A stretch of DNA of 64,000 bases from PFJX01 sp964393825 (GTDB lineage: Bacteria; Pseudomonadota; Gammaproteobacteria; Burkholderiales; Thiobacillaceae): contig CAYMUY010000019.1 of NCBI GenBank assembly GCA_964393825.1, positions 1 to 64,000 of the forward strand, given 5' to 3'. Below the pieces are notes generated by a model. That model saw nothing but the letters and a program-made list of their open reading frames with translations, searched no databases and was not told where the DNA came from. Shown piece after piece: positions 52,155-60,243 of this stretch. Position numbers and translations under genes: made by a program. The first letter of the stretch is position 1. Every line of letters begins with the position of its first letter.

Positions 52155-52230
52155 GTCCCTATCGTCTAGAGGCCTAGGACATCGCCCTTTCACGGCGGTA
52201 ACCGGGGTTCGAATCCCCGTGGGGACGCCA
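52155..52230 (+). tRNA. tRNA-Glu(UUC)
   Basis: 76 nt with encoded CCA. Acceptor GTCCCTA pairs with TGGGGAC; anticodon arm CCGCC-like GCCC..TTTCAC (anticodon TTC); T-arm GGGGTTCGAATCCCC. Forms a tandem with tRNA-Ala. Confidence 0.95.
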
Positions 52231-52238
52231 GTATCAGC

Positions 52239-52271
52239 AAAAACGGCTCGCAGCGATGCGGGCCGTTTTTG
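52239..52271 (+). terminator. Terminator of the tRNA-Ala/Glu transcript
   Basis: AAAAACGGC-t-CGCA / TGCG-g-GCCGTTTTT, a GC-rich hairpin with one internal mismatch and an A/T flank, 9 bases after the tRNA-Glu CCA. Confidence 0.85.
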
Positions 52272-52309
52272 TTTCTGCGACGGGTAACTCGTGGTTTTGC
52301 GAAACAGGT

Positions 52310-52435
52310 TCAACCCATGAGTCTGTCGAGCAATTCAAACCGCCGCTCCATAGCCGCCAGCGCTTCATCAACGAGTACGTCATGCTCGTCCCTCAGCCGC
52401 TCGAAGGTAATTACAAGTCACTGTTTACGGAGGGC
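52310..52435 (-). pseudogene. Coding-like remnant, minus strand
   Basis: The frame ending at 52310 reads FERLRDEHDVLVDEALAAM, then RRFELLDRLMG before the stop, like the end of a small helical protein; upstream it is closed by an in-frame TGA and lacks a start. Codon use is natural and the pattern is not a shadow of anything. I cannot name it. It lies in the 256-base gap (52272-52527) before the defence operon, where I see no other gene. Confidence 0.3.
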
Positions 52436-52527
52436 TGATTCCTCTCGTTTAATAGCAGCTGCCCCCACGGGCGGATCAGCCCCTCTTTTAGGGCTAGGCT
52501 GGCGGAGATGACGAAAACGGGAGCGAC

Positions 52528-55500
52528 ATGAAAATCGTCAGCAACATCGGTACTGACCGGGTGATCGACCTGCTCCGCCCGCACCTCAAGCGCGGAAGCC
52601 GGCTGGACGTGGTCACGCCCGTCTTCTCCCTGTTCGCCTTTTTCGAAATGCTCGATGCCTTATCCGGGCTGGAGAAGGTGCAAATCCTGCTGCCCTCCGA
52701 AATAGCCGAGATGGCTTACCTCGGCGGCGAGTCTGATCGCGCGGCCCGCAACCGATTGCATGCCCGCTGGCTCGCGATGCGCTGTGCCGAGTGGTTGCGC
52801 GCAAAGGGAGAAGTCCGCCGGGCCCATGGCGGCGTGCCTCAAGGTGCGGTGGTGATTCGTGATGCGGCGTCTCACCCACAACAAGTCATCCTGGGTTCGT
52901 TCTCATTCACGACCGATGGCCTGGGTCTGAACCCCGGCAATCCCTTGAGTCTGATTCAGGCATCCGAATCCGTCGCCGAGGCCACCACACTAAGCCAGTG
53001 GTTCGACATGCAGTGGGCCGCGCTGCAAGCCCAGCCGGAAGCGTATACGTCGCTGATTCGGGCATTGCAGTCTCTCGCGGAACAGCGCGACCCCTATTCC
53101 ATCTACGCCCTGACCCTCTTCAGCCTGTTCAATGACGCGGGCGACGCGATGGATGAGGACCACATCGTCAAATCGGCCACCGGCATCCGCAACACCCTGG
53201 TCTGGAAGAAGCTCTACAAGTTCCAGCGTGACGGCGTGGTCGGTGCCATCGACAAACTCAACCGCTTCGGCGGCTGCATCATTGCCGACAGTGTTGGCCT
53301 GGGTAAGACCTTCGAGGCGCTGGCCATCATCAAGTACCACGAACTACGCAACGACCGCGTGCTGGTGCTCTGCCCGAAACGGCTGCGCGACAACTGGACG
53401 CTGTACAAAGCCAATGACCGCCGCAACATCCTGGCCGCCGACCGCTTCAATTACGACGTGCTCAACCATACCGATCTATCGCGCGACGGCGGCGCCTCGG
53501 GTGACATCGACCTGGCCCACGTCAACTGGGGTAATTACGACCTGGTGGTCATCGACGAATCCCACAATTTCCGCAACAAAAAGACCCCACGCCAGGGCAA
53601 CGAGACCCGCTACGACCACCTCATGCGCAAGATCATCCAGGAAGGCGTGAAGACCCGCGTCCTGATGCTCTCCGCCACTCCGGTCAACAACCGCCTGGCC
53701 GACCTGCGCAACCAGATCGCCTTCATCACCGAGGGCGACGACACCGCATTACTGGAACAGGGCATCGGCAGCATCGACAGCACCACGCGGCTGGCACAGA
53801 AACAGTTCAACCGCTGGCTGGACCTGGACGAAGCCGAGAAGACCCCGGCATGCCTGGTCGAAATGCTGGGTTTCGACTACTTCAGCCTGCTCGACCACCT
53901 CACCATCGCCCGTTCGCGCAAGCACATCGAGAAGTATTACGGCATCGCGGAAACCGGCCGTTTCCCGGATCGCCTCAAGCCCATCAACATCAAGGCCGAC
54001 GTGGACCTAGCCGGCGAGTTTCGCGCCATCCGCGACATCAACCTGGAAATCCGCCGTCTCAACCTAGCCAGCTACGCCCCGCTGCGCTACGTCCTGCCGC
54101 ACAAGCAAGCGGCCTACGACGCCAAATACAGCACCCGGATTCGCGGTGGCGAAGGCTTTTTCCGCCAGGTGGATCGCGAAGAAAGCCTGATCCACCTGCT
54201 GCGCGTGAATGTGCTCAAACGCATGGAAAGCGCGGTGTCCTCCTTCGCCCTCACCGTGCATCGCCAACTCAAGGATGTGGAAGCCACCCTGGCGCGCATC
54301 GAGGCACACGCCGACGAGATCGAAGAACGCGACATCGCCGACGTGGACATCGACGACCCCGCCTTCGAGACCTTGCTGGTCGGCCGCAAGGTCAAGGTCT
54401 TGCTGGGGGACGTAGACCTCATCCGCTGGAAACAGGATCTCATCGAAGACCGCAATCGACTGGCCACGCTGCACGCCGCCGCGCAGCAGGTCGACGCGGC
54501 GCGCGACGCCAAGCTCGCCGCCCTGCGCGAAGTCATTACCCACAAATGCCGGCAACCCATCAACCCAGGCAACCGCAAGATCATCATCTTCACCGCCTTT
54601 GCCGACACCGCCGCCTACCTCTACGAACAACTGGCGCCCTGGGTGAAACAACAACTCGGCATGGAAAGCGCGCTGGTCACCGGCTCGGGCCGAAACCAGA
54701 CCACGCTGCCCGGCCTGCGCAAAGACCTCGCCAGCATCCTGACCACCTTCTCGCCGCGCTCAAAGGAACGCCCGGAAGAACTCGCCCAGGAAGGTGAACT
54801 GGATTTGCTGATCGCCACCGACTGCATATCCGAAGGCCAGAACCTGCAAGATTGTGACTGCCTGATCAACTACGACATCCACTGGAACCCGGTGCGCATC
54901 ATTCAGCGCTTCGGCCGCATCGACCGCATCGGCTCGCCCAATCAGCGCATCCAACTCGTCAACTTCTGGCCCAACATGGAGCTGGAGGAATACATCAACC
55001 TGGAACAGCGCGTCAGCGGGCGCATGGTCCTGCTCGACATCTCCGCCACCGGCGAGGAGAACCTCATCGAGCAGCAATCCGGCAACCAGATGAATGACCT
55101 GGAATACCGGCGCCGGCAACTGCTCAAACTGCAAGACGCAGTGATCGACCTGGAAGACCTCTCCTCCGGCGTCTCCATTACCGACCTCACCCTCACCGAC
55201 TTCCGCATCGACCTGGCGCAATACCTCAAGGCCCACCCCGGCAAACTGGAAGCCCAGCCGTTGGGCACCTACGCTGTCACCACCAGCGGCGAAGCGGACA
55301 TCCCCCCCGGCATCATCTACTGCCTGCGCGCCGAGGGCGCGGCCGCCCGGAAAGCCGCCGAGCCAGGCTACCCGTTGGCGCCCCACTATCTGGTGCATGT
55401 CGGCGATGCCGGCGCGGTCGTACTGCCCTACACCCAGGCCAAACGCATCCTCGACAACCTCAAGCGTCTCAGCCTCGGGCGCGACCTGCCGGATGCCGGC

Positions 55501-55725
55501 GCCTGCGCCCGCTTCGACAAGGCCACCAAACAGGGCGAGGACATGCGCCAGGCCCAGCACCTGCTCGCCGAGGCCGTCGCCAGCGTGGTCGGAAAAACCC
55601 AGGAGCGCGCCGTCGCCAGCCTGTTCACCCCCGGTGGCACCCACGCCATGAAGGGAGAATTCGCCGGCGGCAACGACTTTGAAGTGGTCGCGTTCATGGT
55701 GATCCTGGCGGAAATGGCCGCGTGA
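52528..55725 (+). CDS. SNF2-type helicase with N-terminal PLD-like domain
   Basis: 1065 residues. The first ~190 residues are PLD-like (VVTPVFSLFAFFEML ... HPQQVILGSFSFTTDG), without a clear HKD pair. The helicase core has DSVGLGKTFEAL (motif I, about residue 253), VIDESHNF (motif II), LMLSATPVNN (III), LIATDCISEGQN and IIQRFGRIDRIG (V/VI). First gene of a coupled operon with DUF4391, a type III Mod, Fic and Res. SNF2 helicases with Mod genes occur in defence islands; the joint task with Res is unknown. ATG 52528 has GGGAG upstream. Confidence 0.88.
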   Translation: MKIVSNIGTDRVIDLLRPHLKRGSRLDVVTPVFSLFAFFEMLDALSGLEKVQILLPSEIAEMAYLGGESDRAARNRLHARWLAMRCAEWLRAKGEVRRAHGGVPQGAVVIRDAASHPQQVILGSFSFTTDGLGLNPGNPLSLIQASESVAEATTLSQWFDMQWAALQAQPEAYTSLIRALQSLAEQRDPYSIYALTLFSLFNDAGDAMDEDHIVKSATGIRNTLVWKKLYKFQRDGVVGAIDKLNRFGGCIIADSVGLGKTFEALAIIKYHELRNDRVLVLCPKRLRDNWTLYKANDRRNILAADRFNYDVLNHTDLSRDGGASGDIDLAHVNWGNYDLVVIDESHNFRNKKTPRQGNETRYDHLMRKIIQEGVKTRVLMLSATPVNNRLADLRNQIAFITEGDDTALLEQGIGSIDSTTRLAQKQFNRWLDLDEAEKTPACLVEMLGFDYFSLLDHLTIARSRKHIEKYYGIAETGRFPDRLKPINIKADVDLAGEFRAIRDINLEIRRLNLASYAPLRYVLPHKQAAYDAKYSTRIRGGEGFFRQVDREESLIHLLRVNVLKRMESAVSSFALTVHRQLKDVEATLARIEAHADEIEERDIADVDIDDPAFETLLVGRKVKVLLGDVDLIRWKQDLIEDRNRLATLHAAAQQVDAARDAKLAALREVITHKCRQPINPGNRKIIIFTAFADTAAYLYEQLAPWVKQQLGMESALVTGSGRNQTTLPGLRKDLASILTTFSPRSKERPEELAQEGELDLLIATDCISEGQNLQDCDCLINYDIHWNPVRIIQRFGRIDRIGSPNQRIQLVNFWPNMELEEYINLEQRVSGRMVLLDISATGEENLIEQQSGNQMNDLEYRRRQLLKLQDAVIDLEDLSSGVSITDLTLTDFRIDLAQYLKAHPGKLEAQPLGTYAVTTSGEADIPPGIIYCLRAEGAAARKAAEPGYPLAPHYLVHVGDAGAVVLPYTQAKRILDNLKRLSLGRDLPDAGACARFDKATKQGEDMRQAQHLLAEAVASVVGKTQERAVASLFTPGGTHAMKGEFAGGNDFEVVAFMVILAEMAA

Positions 55726-56480
55726 ACGCTGCCGACCTGATTGCCACCCTCAATCTGCCCGCCGGTGCGCGCGTCGATCAGCGCGTGCCCAAGAAACTCC
55801 TGGTGGAAAACGGCGCGCCCACCGCCGCCGACAAGCGCCATATCAACGAAGGCATCGAGGATATCCACTGGCTGGCCGCGCTCAAGCCCAGCACGATAGG
55901 CGTGCCGGAATACCGCGACGAAGCGCGGGAATACCTGGAAATCGCCGTGCTGAGTGCCACCCTGCGCACGGATGCCAAGGTCGGGCGCCTGGCTGAACTG
56001 GTGCATCGCGCCGTGCCCTATCCTGTCTTCCTGATTCTGGCGGGAGATACCGGCCTGAGCCTCTCGCTCGCCCACAAGCGTTGGGCACAGAACGAAGCGG
56101 GCAAGGTGGTCTTGGACGGTGAAGCCACCGAGGTCCATCTGGATGGGGTGCGGGACACGCCCTATTCGCAAGGCTTGCTGTCCGCTCTCACGCTCGCATC
56201 GCAACCGAGCACCCACCTGCTGGCCTTGTATCAAGGCTGGATGGATGCCTTGCTCGCCTATCAGGTGGCGGGCAAGATAGGGCGCTTTGCGCTGGCGGAT
56301 GGCCCCGAACACACCGCCGCGCGGCGCCAGGCCCTGCGCGACTATCAAGCACTGGAAGCGCAAATCACCGCCTTGCGTACCGCCGCCGCCAAGGAACGGC
56401 AACTGGCGCGGCAGGTGGAATTGAATCTGGAAATCAAGCGGGTGCGGGGCCAACTGGCCGCTGCCCACGCCAAGCTATGA
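55722..56480 (+). CDS. DUF4391 domain protein
   Basis: 252 residues from a GTG overlapping the helicase stop (GTGA). LNLPAGARVDQRVPKKLLVENG and EDIHWLAALKPSTIG match DUF4391, a family found between helicases and methyltransferases in restriction-like operons. The C-terminal ~70 residues are coiled-coil (residues about 200-245). No catalytic motif recognised. Probably a structural or bridging subunit of the defence complex. Confidence 0.83.
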   Translation: MNAADLIATLNLPAGARVDQRVPKKLLVENGAPTAADKRHINEGIEDIHWLAALKPSTIGVPEYRDEAREYLEIAVLSATLRTDAKVGRLAELVHRAVPYPVFLILAGDTGLSLSLAHKRWAQNEAGKVVLDGEATEVHLDGVRDTPYSQGLLSALTLASQPSTHLLALYQGWMDALLAYQVAGKIGRFALADGPEHTAARRQALRDYQALEAQITALRTAAAKERQLARQVELNLEIKRVRGQLAAAHAKL

Positions 56481-56487
56481 ACCGGGA

Positions 56488-58774
56488 ATGACCATGCAGA
56501 AAATCGAAGCCAACGACCCCGAAACCCGTTCCGCCGACCTCGTCGCCGGCAACCTGGACACGCTCAAGTCCCTGTTCCCGGAAGCCTTCAGCGAAGGCAA
56601 GGTGGATTTCGAGGTGTTGAAGCAACTGCTGGGCGGCGCGGTGGAAGAACGCGAGGAGAAATACGGCCTCAACTGGCATGGCAAGCGCCGCGCCCGGCAA
56701 CTGGCGCTCACCCCCAGCACCGGCACCCTGCGCCCCTGCCCGGAAGACAGCGTGGACTGGGACAGCACGCAAAACCTGATGATCGAGGGCGACAACCTGG
56801 AAGTGTTGAAGCTGTTGCAGAAGAGCTATGCCGGCAAGGTCAAGCTGATCTACATCGACCCGCCCTACAACACCGGCAAGGACTTCGTGTACCCGGACAA
56901 TTTCCAGGACAACATCAAGAATTACCTGGAATTGACCGGCCAGGTGGAAGGCGGGCGCAAGATCAGCAGCAATACCGAGGCCAGTGGGCGGTTTCATACG
57001 GACTGGCTGAATATGATGTATCCGAGGTTGAAGCTGGCGAGGAATTTGTTGCGGGAGGATGGGCTGCTATTTATGTCAATTGATGACTCTGAGGTTGCCA
57101 ATGTATGCAAGGCATTGGATGAAATATTTGGCGAAGATCATCGGCTTGCTCAACTAATATGGAAGAATAAATACAACGCTGGAGCACTAACAAAGGGTTT
57201 CTCAAGTGTCCATGAGTACGTGCTTTGTTATTCAAAGGGCGAGGTCAACAATCTAACCACGCCACTTGGTGAAGTTGAGATAGCTGGGTACAAAGGGCGA
57301 GACTCCAAGTTTGAATCTCGTGGCGGCTTCGTTACACAGCCGTTGGCGACAAGTAGCAAAGATCCACGGCCAAATCTTCGCTACCCGATATTAATTGAGG
57401 GGCGTGAGATATGGCCAGACAAGCAGTGGATTTGGTCTAAGGAAAGAGTCGAGCAAGCCATTGCCAATGATGAGGTTGTAGTTAATGAATCCAGCGGAAA
57501 AATAAGCGTTAGAGTTAAGCAGTACCTGAGGGGCGAGGATGGAGAAATGCGGGAAATGAAGCCGCTATCCATCATGATTGGCCCATACAATCAAGAAGGC
57601 ACCAAGGAAATAGCGACACTTTTTGGAAATGAAAATGTGTTTTCATTTCCAAAGCCGATGGAGCTTGTGCGGCATTGGGTTTCGTTAACAATTAACGACA
57701 ATAAAGACAAGGAAGTGATTGTTCTCGACTTCTTCGCCGGTTCCGGCACTACCGGCCACGCCGTCATGGCGCAAAACGCAGCAGATGGCGGCAATCGCCG
57801 CTACATCTTGGTTCAACTTCCAGAATCGCTCGATCCGGACAACAAAGATCAGAAAACAGCCGCCGATTTCTGCGACCAACTCGGTAAGCCCCGCACCATT
57901 GCCGAATTGACCAAGGAACGCCTGCGCCGCGCCGCCGCCAAGATCAAGAGCGAATTAACCACGAAAGACACGAAAGGCACGAAAGAAGAAAACACCCTCG
58001 GCCTTTTTCGTGACTTTCGTGATTTTCGTGGTGANNNNNNNNNNNNNNNNNNNNNNNNNNNNNNNNNNNNNNNNNNNNNNNNNNNNNNNNNNNNNNNNNN
58101 NNNNNNNNNNNNNNNNNNNNNNNNNNNNNNNNNNAAAGATCGAGGGCGAATTGACCACGAAAGACACGAAAGGCACGAAAGAAGAAAACACCCCCGACCT
58201 TTTTCGTGGCTTTCGTGATTTTCGTGGTGAAAAGATCGAGGGCGAATTGACCACGAAAGACACGAAAGGCACGAAAGAAGAAAACCCCCCCGGCCTTTTT
58301 CGTGGCTTTCGTGATTTTCGTGGAGAAAAAAAAGAATTGGACCTCGGCTTCCGCGTCTTCAAACTCGATTCCTCCAACATCCGCGCCTGGGAGCCGGATC
58401 GGGACAATCTGGCGCAATCCCTGTTCGACGCCAGCGAACACCTGAAGGCCGACCGCTCGGAAAACGACGTGCTGTTCGAGTTGCTGCTGAAGCTGGGCCT
58501 GGACCTCACCGTGCCCATCAACACCCGCGCCATCGCCGGCAAAACGGTTCACAGCATCGGCGCCGGCGTGCTGCTGGTCTGCCTGGCGGACAAGATCGCC
58601 AATGCCGACGTGGAGGCCCTGGCCTTGGGGCTGGCCGCCTGGCACCAGGAACTGGCCCCGGCCGGCGAGGCGCAAGTGGTGTTCCGCGACAGCGCCTTCG
58701 CGGACGACGTGGCCAAGACCAACTGCACCGCCATCTTGAGCCAACACGGGCTGTCCAACGTGCGGAGCCTGTGA
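56488..58774 (+). CDS. mod: Type III DNA adenine methyltransferase Mod, interrupted by an assembly gap
   Basis: Site-specific N6-adenine methyltransferase: motif IV DPPYNTGKDFVY (about residue 133) and motif I DFFAGSGTTGHAV (about residue 415). ATG 56494, with GGGA 6 bases upstream, is an alternative start. The part between them, 57061-57716, is of markedly lower GC and is the target-recognition segment. After residue ~482 come in-frame 96-bp repeats, then DLGFRVFKLDSSNIRAWEP, the normal Mod C-terminus, to 58774. The 100 N disturb the frame, but joining the flanks with no gap gives an intact 726-residue frame (from 56494). Pairs with Res at 60240. Confidence 0.9.
57940..58327 (+). repeat. In-frame 96-bp palindromic tandem repeats in mod, with N gap
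   Basis: Three visible units of 96 bases: 57940-58034 (last base after the gap), 58136-58231 and 58232-58327. Each contains CACGAAAGACACGAAAGG, a spacer and the near-complement ...CGTGGCTTTCGTGATTTTCG, so each is a long imperfect palindrome. Each encodes 32 residues (KIEGELTTKDTKGTKEEN then ...LFRGFRDFRGE). The gap is at 58035-58134; GTGA before and AAAGATC after it join to the exact unit junction, so the missing sequence is zero or a whole number of units. Confidence 0.9.
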
Positions 58775-58786
58775 GGGAAATACGCC

Positions 58787-59902
58787 ATGCAACCCTATAC
58801 CCCCCACGATCTGCCCCTTGATGAACTCGACTACCGGCAACTCCTGCCTCTGGTCGGCCAAGCCAACGCGGCCTTGGCGCGCTACGACGGTTTGTTGCAG
58901 GGCATTCCCAATCCGGCGGTGATGCTCTCGCCGTTGACCACGCAGGAAGCGGTGTTGTCTTCCAAGATCGAGGGCACGCAAGCCACGGTGGATGAGGTGC
59001 TGGAGCAGGAAGCCGGTTTGCTTAAGGAGGGTGAGAAGTACAAGGACATCCAGGAGATTTCCAACTACCGGCTGGCGCTATACCGGTCGCGCGATTATCT
59101 GGAAACCTACCCCATCCGCCTGGGCTTTGTGCGCGAGCTGCACCGAATCCTGATGAACAGCGTGCGCGGCCAGGACAAGACGCCGGGCGAGTTCCGCGTC
59201 GACCAGAACTGGATCGGCAAGCAGGGTTGCCCTATTGAACAAGCAAGCTTCGTTCCGCCCAGCCCGCTACGCTTGCTGGATTATTTGCAGGCATGGGAGC
59301 GTTATCTGGACGCCGACGATGTCGACTTTCTGCTGCAAGCAGCGGTGGTCCATGCGCAGTTCGAGCTGATCCACCCGTTCAAGGATGGCAACGGGCGAAT
59401 CGGTCGGATATTGATCCCGCTGTTTCTGTATCAAAAACGCGCCCTGTCGCAGCCAATGTTTTACCTCTCCGAATATCTTGAAAATCATCGCGACGAGTAT
59501 TACCAGCGCTTGAAGGCCATCTCCATCGAGGGTGACTGGAATGGCTGGATCGCCTTCTTCTTGCGCGCCACCACGGACCAGGCGGTGCAGAACAGCAAAC
59601 GGGTCAGCGCTATCAAGACCCTGTATGAAGAGATGAAGGTAGCCATCCAGGCAACGACGCATTCCCAGTATTCAGTTCATTTACTGGACGCCATTTTCAG
59701 TAAACCCATCTTCAAAACCTCCGACCTGGCCCAGCAACTGACCGCCGACTATGGCATTCACGAGAAAACCACGCCGGGTCTGCTGCGTCAGTTGAAGGAA
59801 GCCGGGATACTGCGGGAAGTCCAGGCGGGCAGTGGTAGGCGCGCCGCCACGTTGTGTTTCCCGCGCCTGATCAACCTTGCCGAGGGCAGGGACGTGCTAT
59901 GA
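58787..59902 (+). CDS. Fic family protein
   Basis: 371 residues. The Fic motif HPFKDGNGRIGR (about residue 196) is complete, so AMP-transfer (or other NMP/phosphocholine transfer) chemistry is possible. An inhibitory-helix motif SSKIEG (S-x-x-x-E-G) is at residues 58-63 in the N-terminus, so it is a class II self-inhibited Fic. The C-terminal third is a winged helix (TSDLAQQLTADYGI, ATLCFPRLINLAEG). Placed between Mod and Res. It overlaps the next ORF as ATGA. Confidence 0.9.
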   Translation: MQPYTPHDLPLDELDYRQLLPLVGQANAALARYDGLLQGIPNPAVMLSPLTTQEAVLSSKIEGTQATVDEVLEQEAGLLKEGEKYKDIQEISNYRLALYRSRDYLETYPIRLGFVRELHRILMNSVRGQDKTPGEFRVDQNWIGKQGCPIEQASFVPPSPLRLLDYLQAWERYLDADDVDFLLQAAVVHAQFELIHPFKDGNGRIGRILIPLFLYQKRALSQPMFYLSEYLENHRDEYYQRLKAISIEGDWNGWIAFFLRATTDQAVQNSKRVSAIKTLYEEMKVAIQATTHSQYSVHLLDAIFSKPIFKTSDLAQQLTADYGIHEKTTPGLLRQLKEAGILREVQAGSGRRAATLCFPRLINLAEGRDVL

Positions 59903-60243
59903 ACGCCTTGTGTAGCCTGGGAACGCCACAAGTTTGCTTGTGGAGTGCAATGTGCATATTGCACTCCACAACTTTGTTTGTTGCACACGGAGGCTCCGCA
60001 AATTTCGCCTCACGACAATGCGTGACGGTCCTGGCCAAGAGCCGTTTGTATAACCGATTGAAAAAATTGAAGGAATCGATCCAGGGTATGGATGTTCCCG
60101 AAACAGATTTCGGGAACATCACCAAGACACCTCAACTGGGTTTTTTTGACTTCCGCGCCGTCCTGAACATGGTCATGCGGGTCTCGGAAAGCAAACGGGC
60201 CAAGCTGCCGCGACAGGCCACTACAGGGGACGAGCCGGCATGA
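59899..60243 (+). CDS. Small coupled protein, C-terminally truncated relative to a longer family
   Basis: 114 residues, overlapping Fic and Res by four bases each (ATGA both). The second half (SRLYNRLKKLKESIQGMDVP, NITKTPQLGFFDFRAVLNMV, MRVSESKRAK) resembles the start of longer proteins containing 'N-I-T-x-x-P-Q-x-GFFDFRAVLNM' that I cannot name with certainty; here it ends soon after. The first half, around a 14-bp palindrome (59938-59971), looks non-native (LCSLGTPQVCLWSAMCILHS). Either a short, functional antitoxin-like piece or a decayed gene kept as translational link. Confidence 0.5.
   Translation: MNALCSLGTPQVCLWSAMCILHSTTLFVAHGGSANFASRQCVTVLAKSRLYNRLKKLKESIQGMDVPETDFGNITKTPQLGFFDFRAVLNMVMRVSESKRAKLPRQATTGDEPA
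59938..59971. repeat. 14-bp inverted repeat with adjoining small palindromes
   Basis: TTGTGGAGTGCAAT and ATTGCACTCCACAA around GTGCAT. Beside it CCACAAGTTTGCTTGTGG overlaps its left arm. It falls within the coupled 114-residue frame, so may be an operator, attachment site or a remnant of an insertion. Confidence 0.8.

Noticed and set aside
57940..58327. CRISPR array
   Set aside because: Units are contiguous 96-base palindromes with no unique spacers, lie within the mod reading frame, and there are no cas genes.
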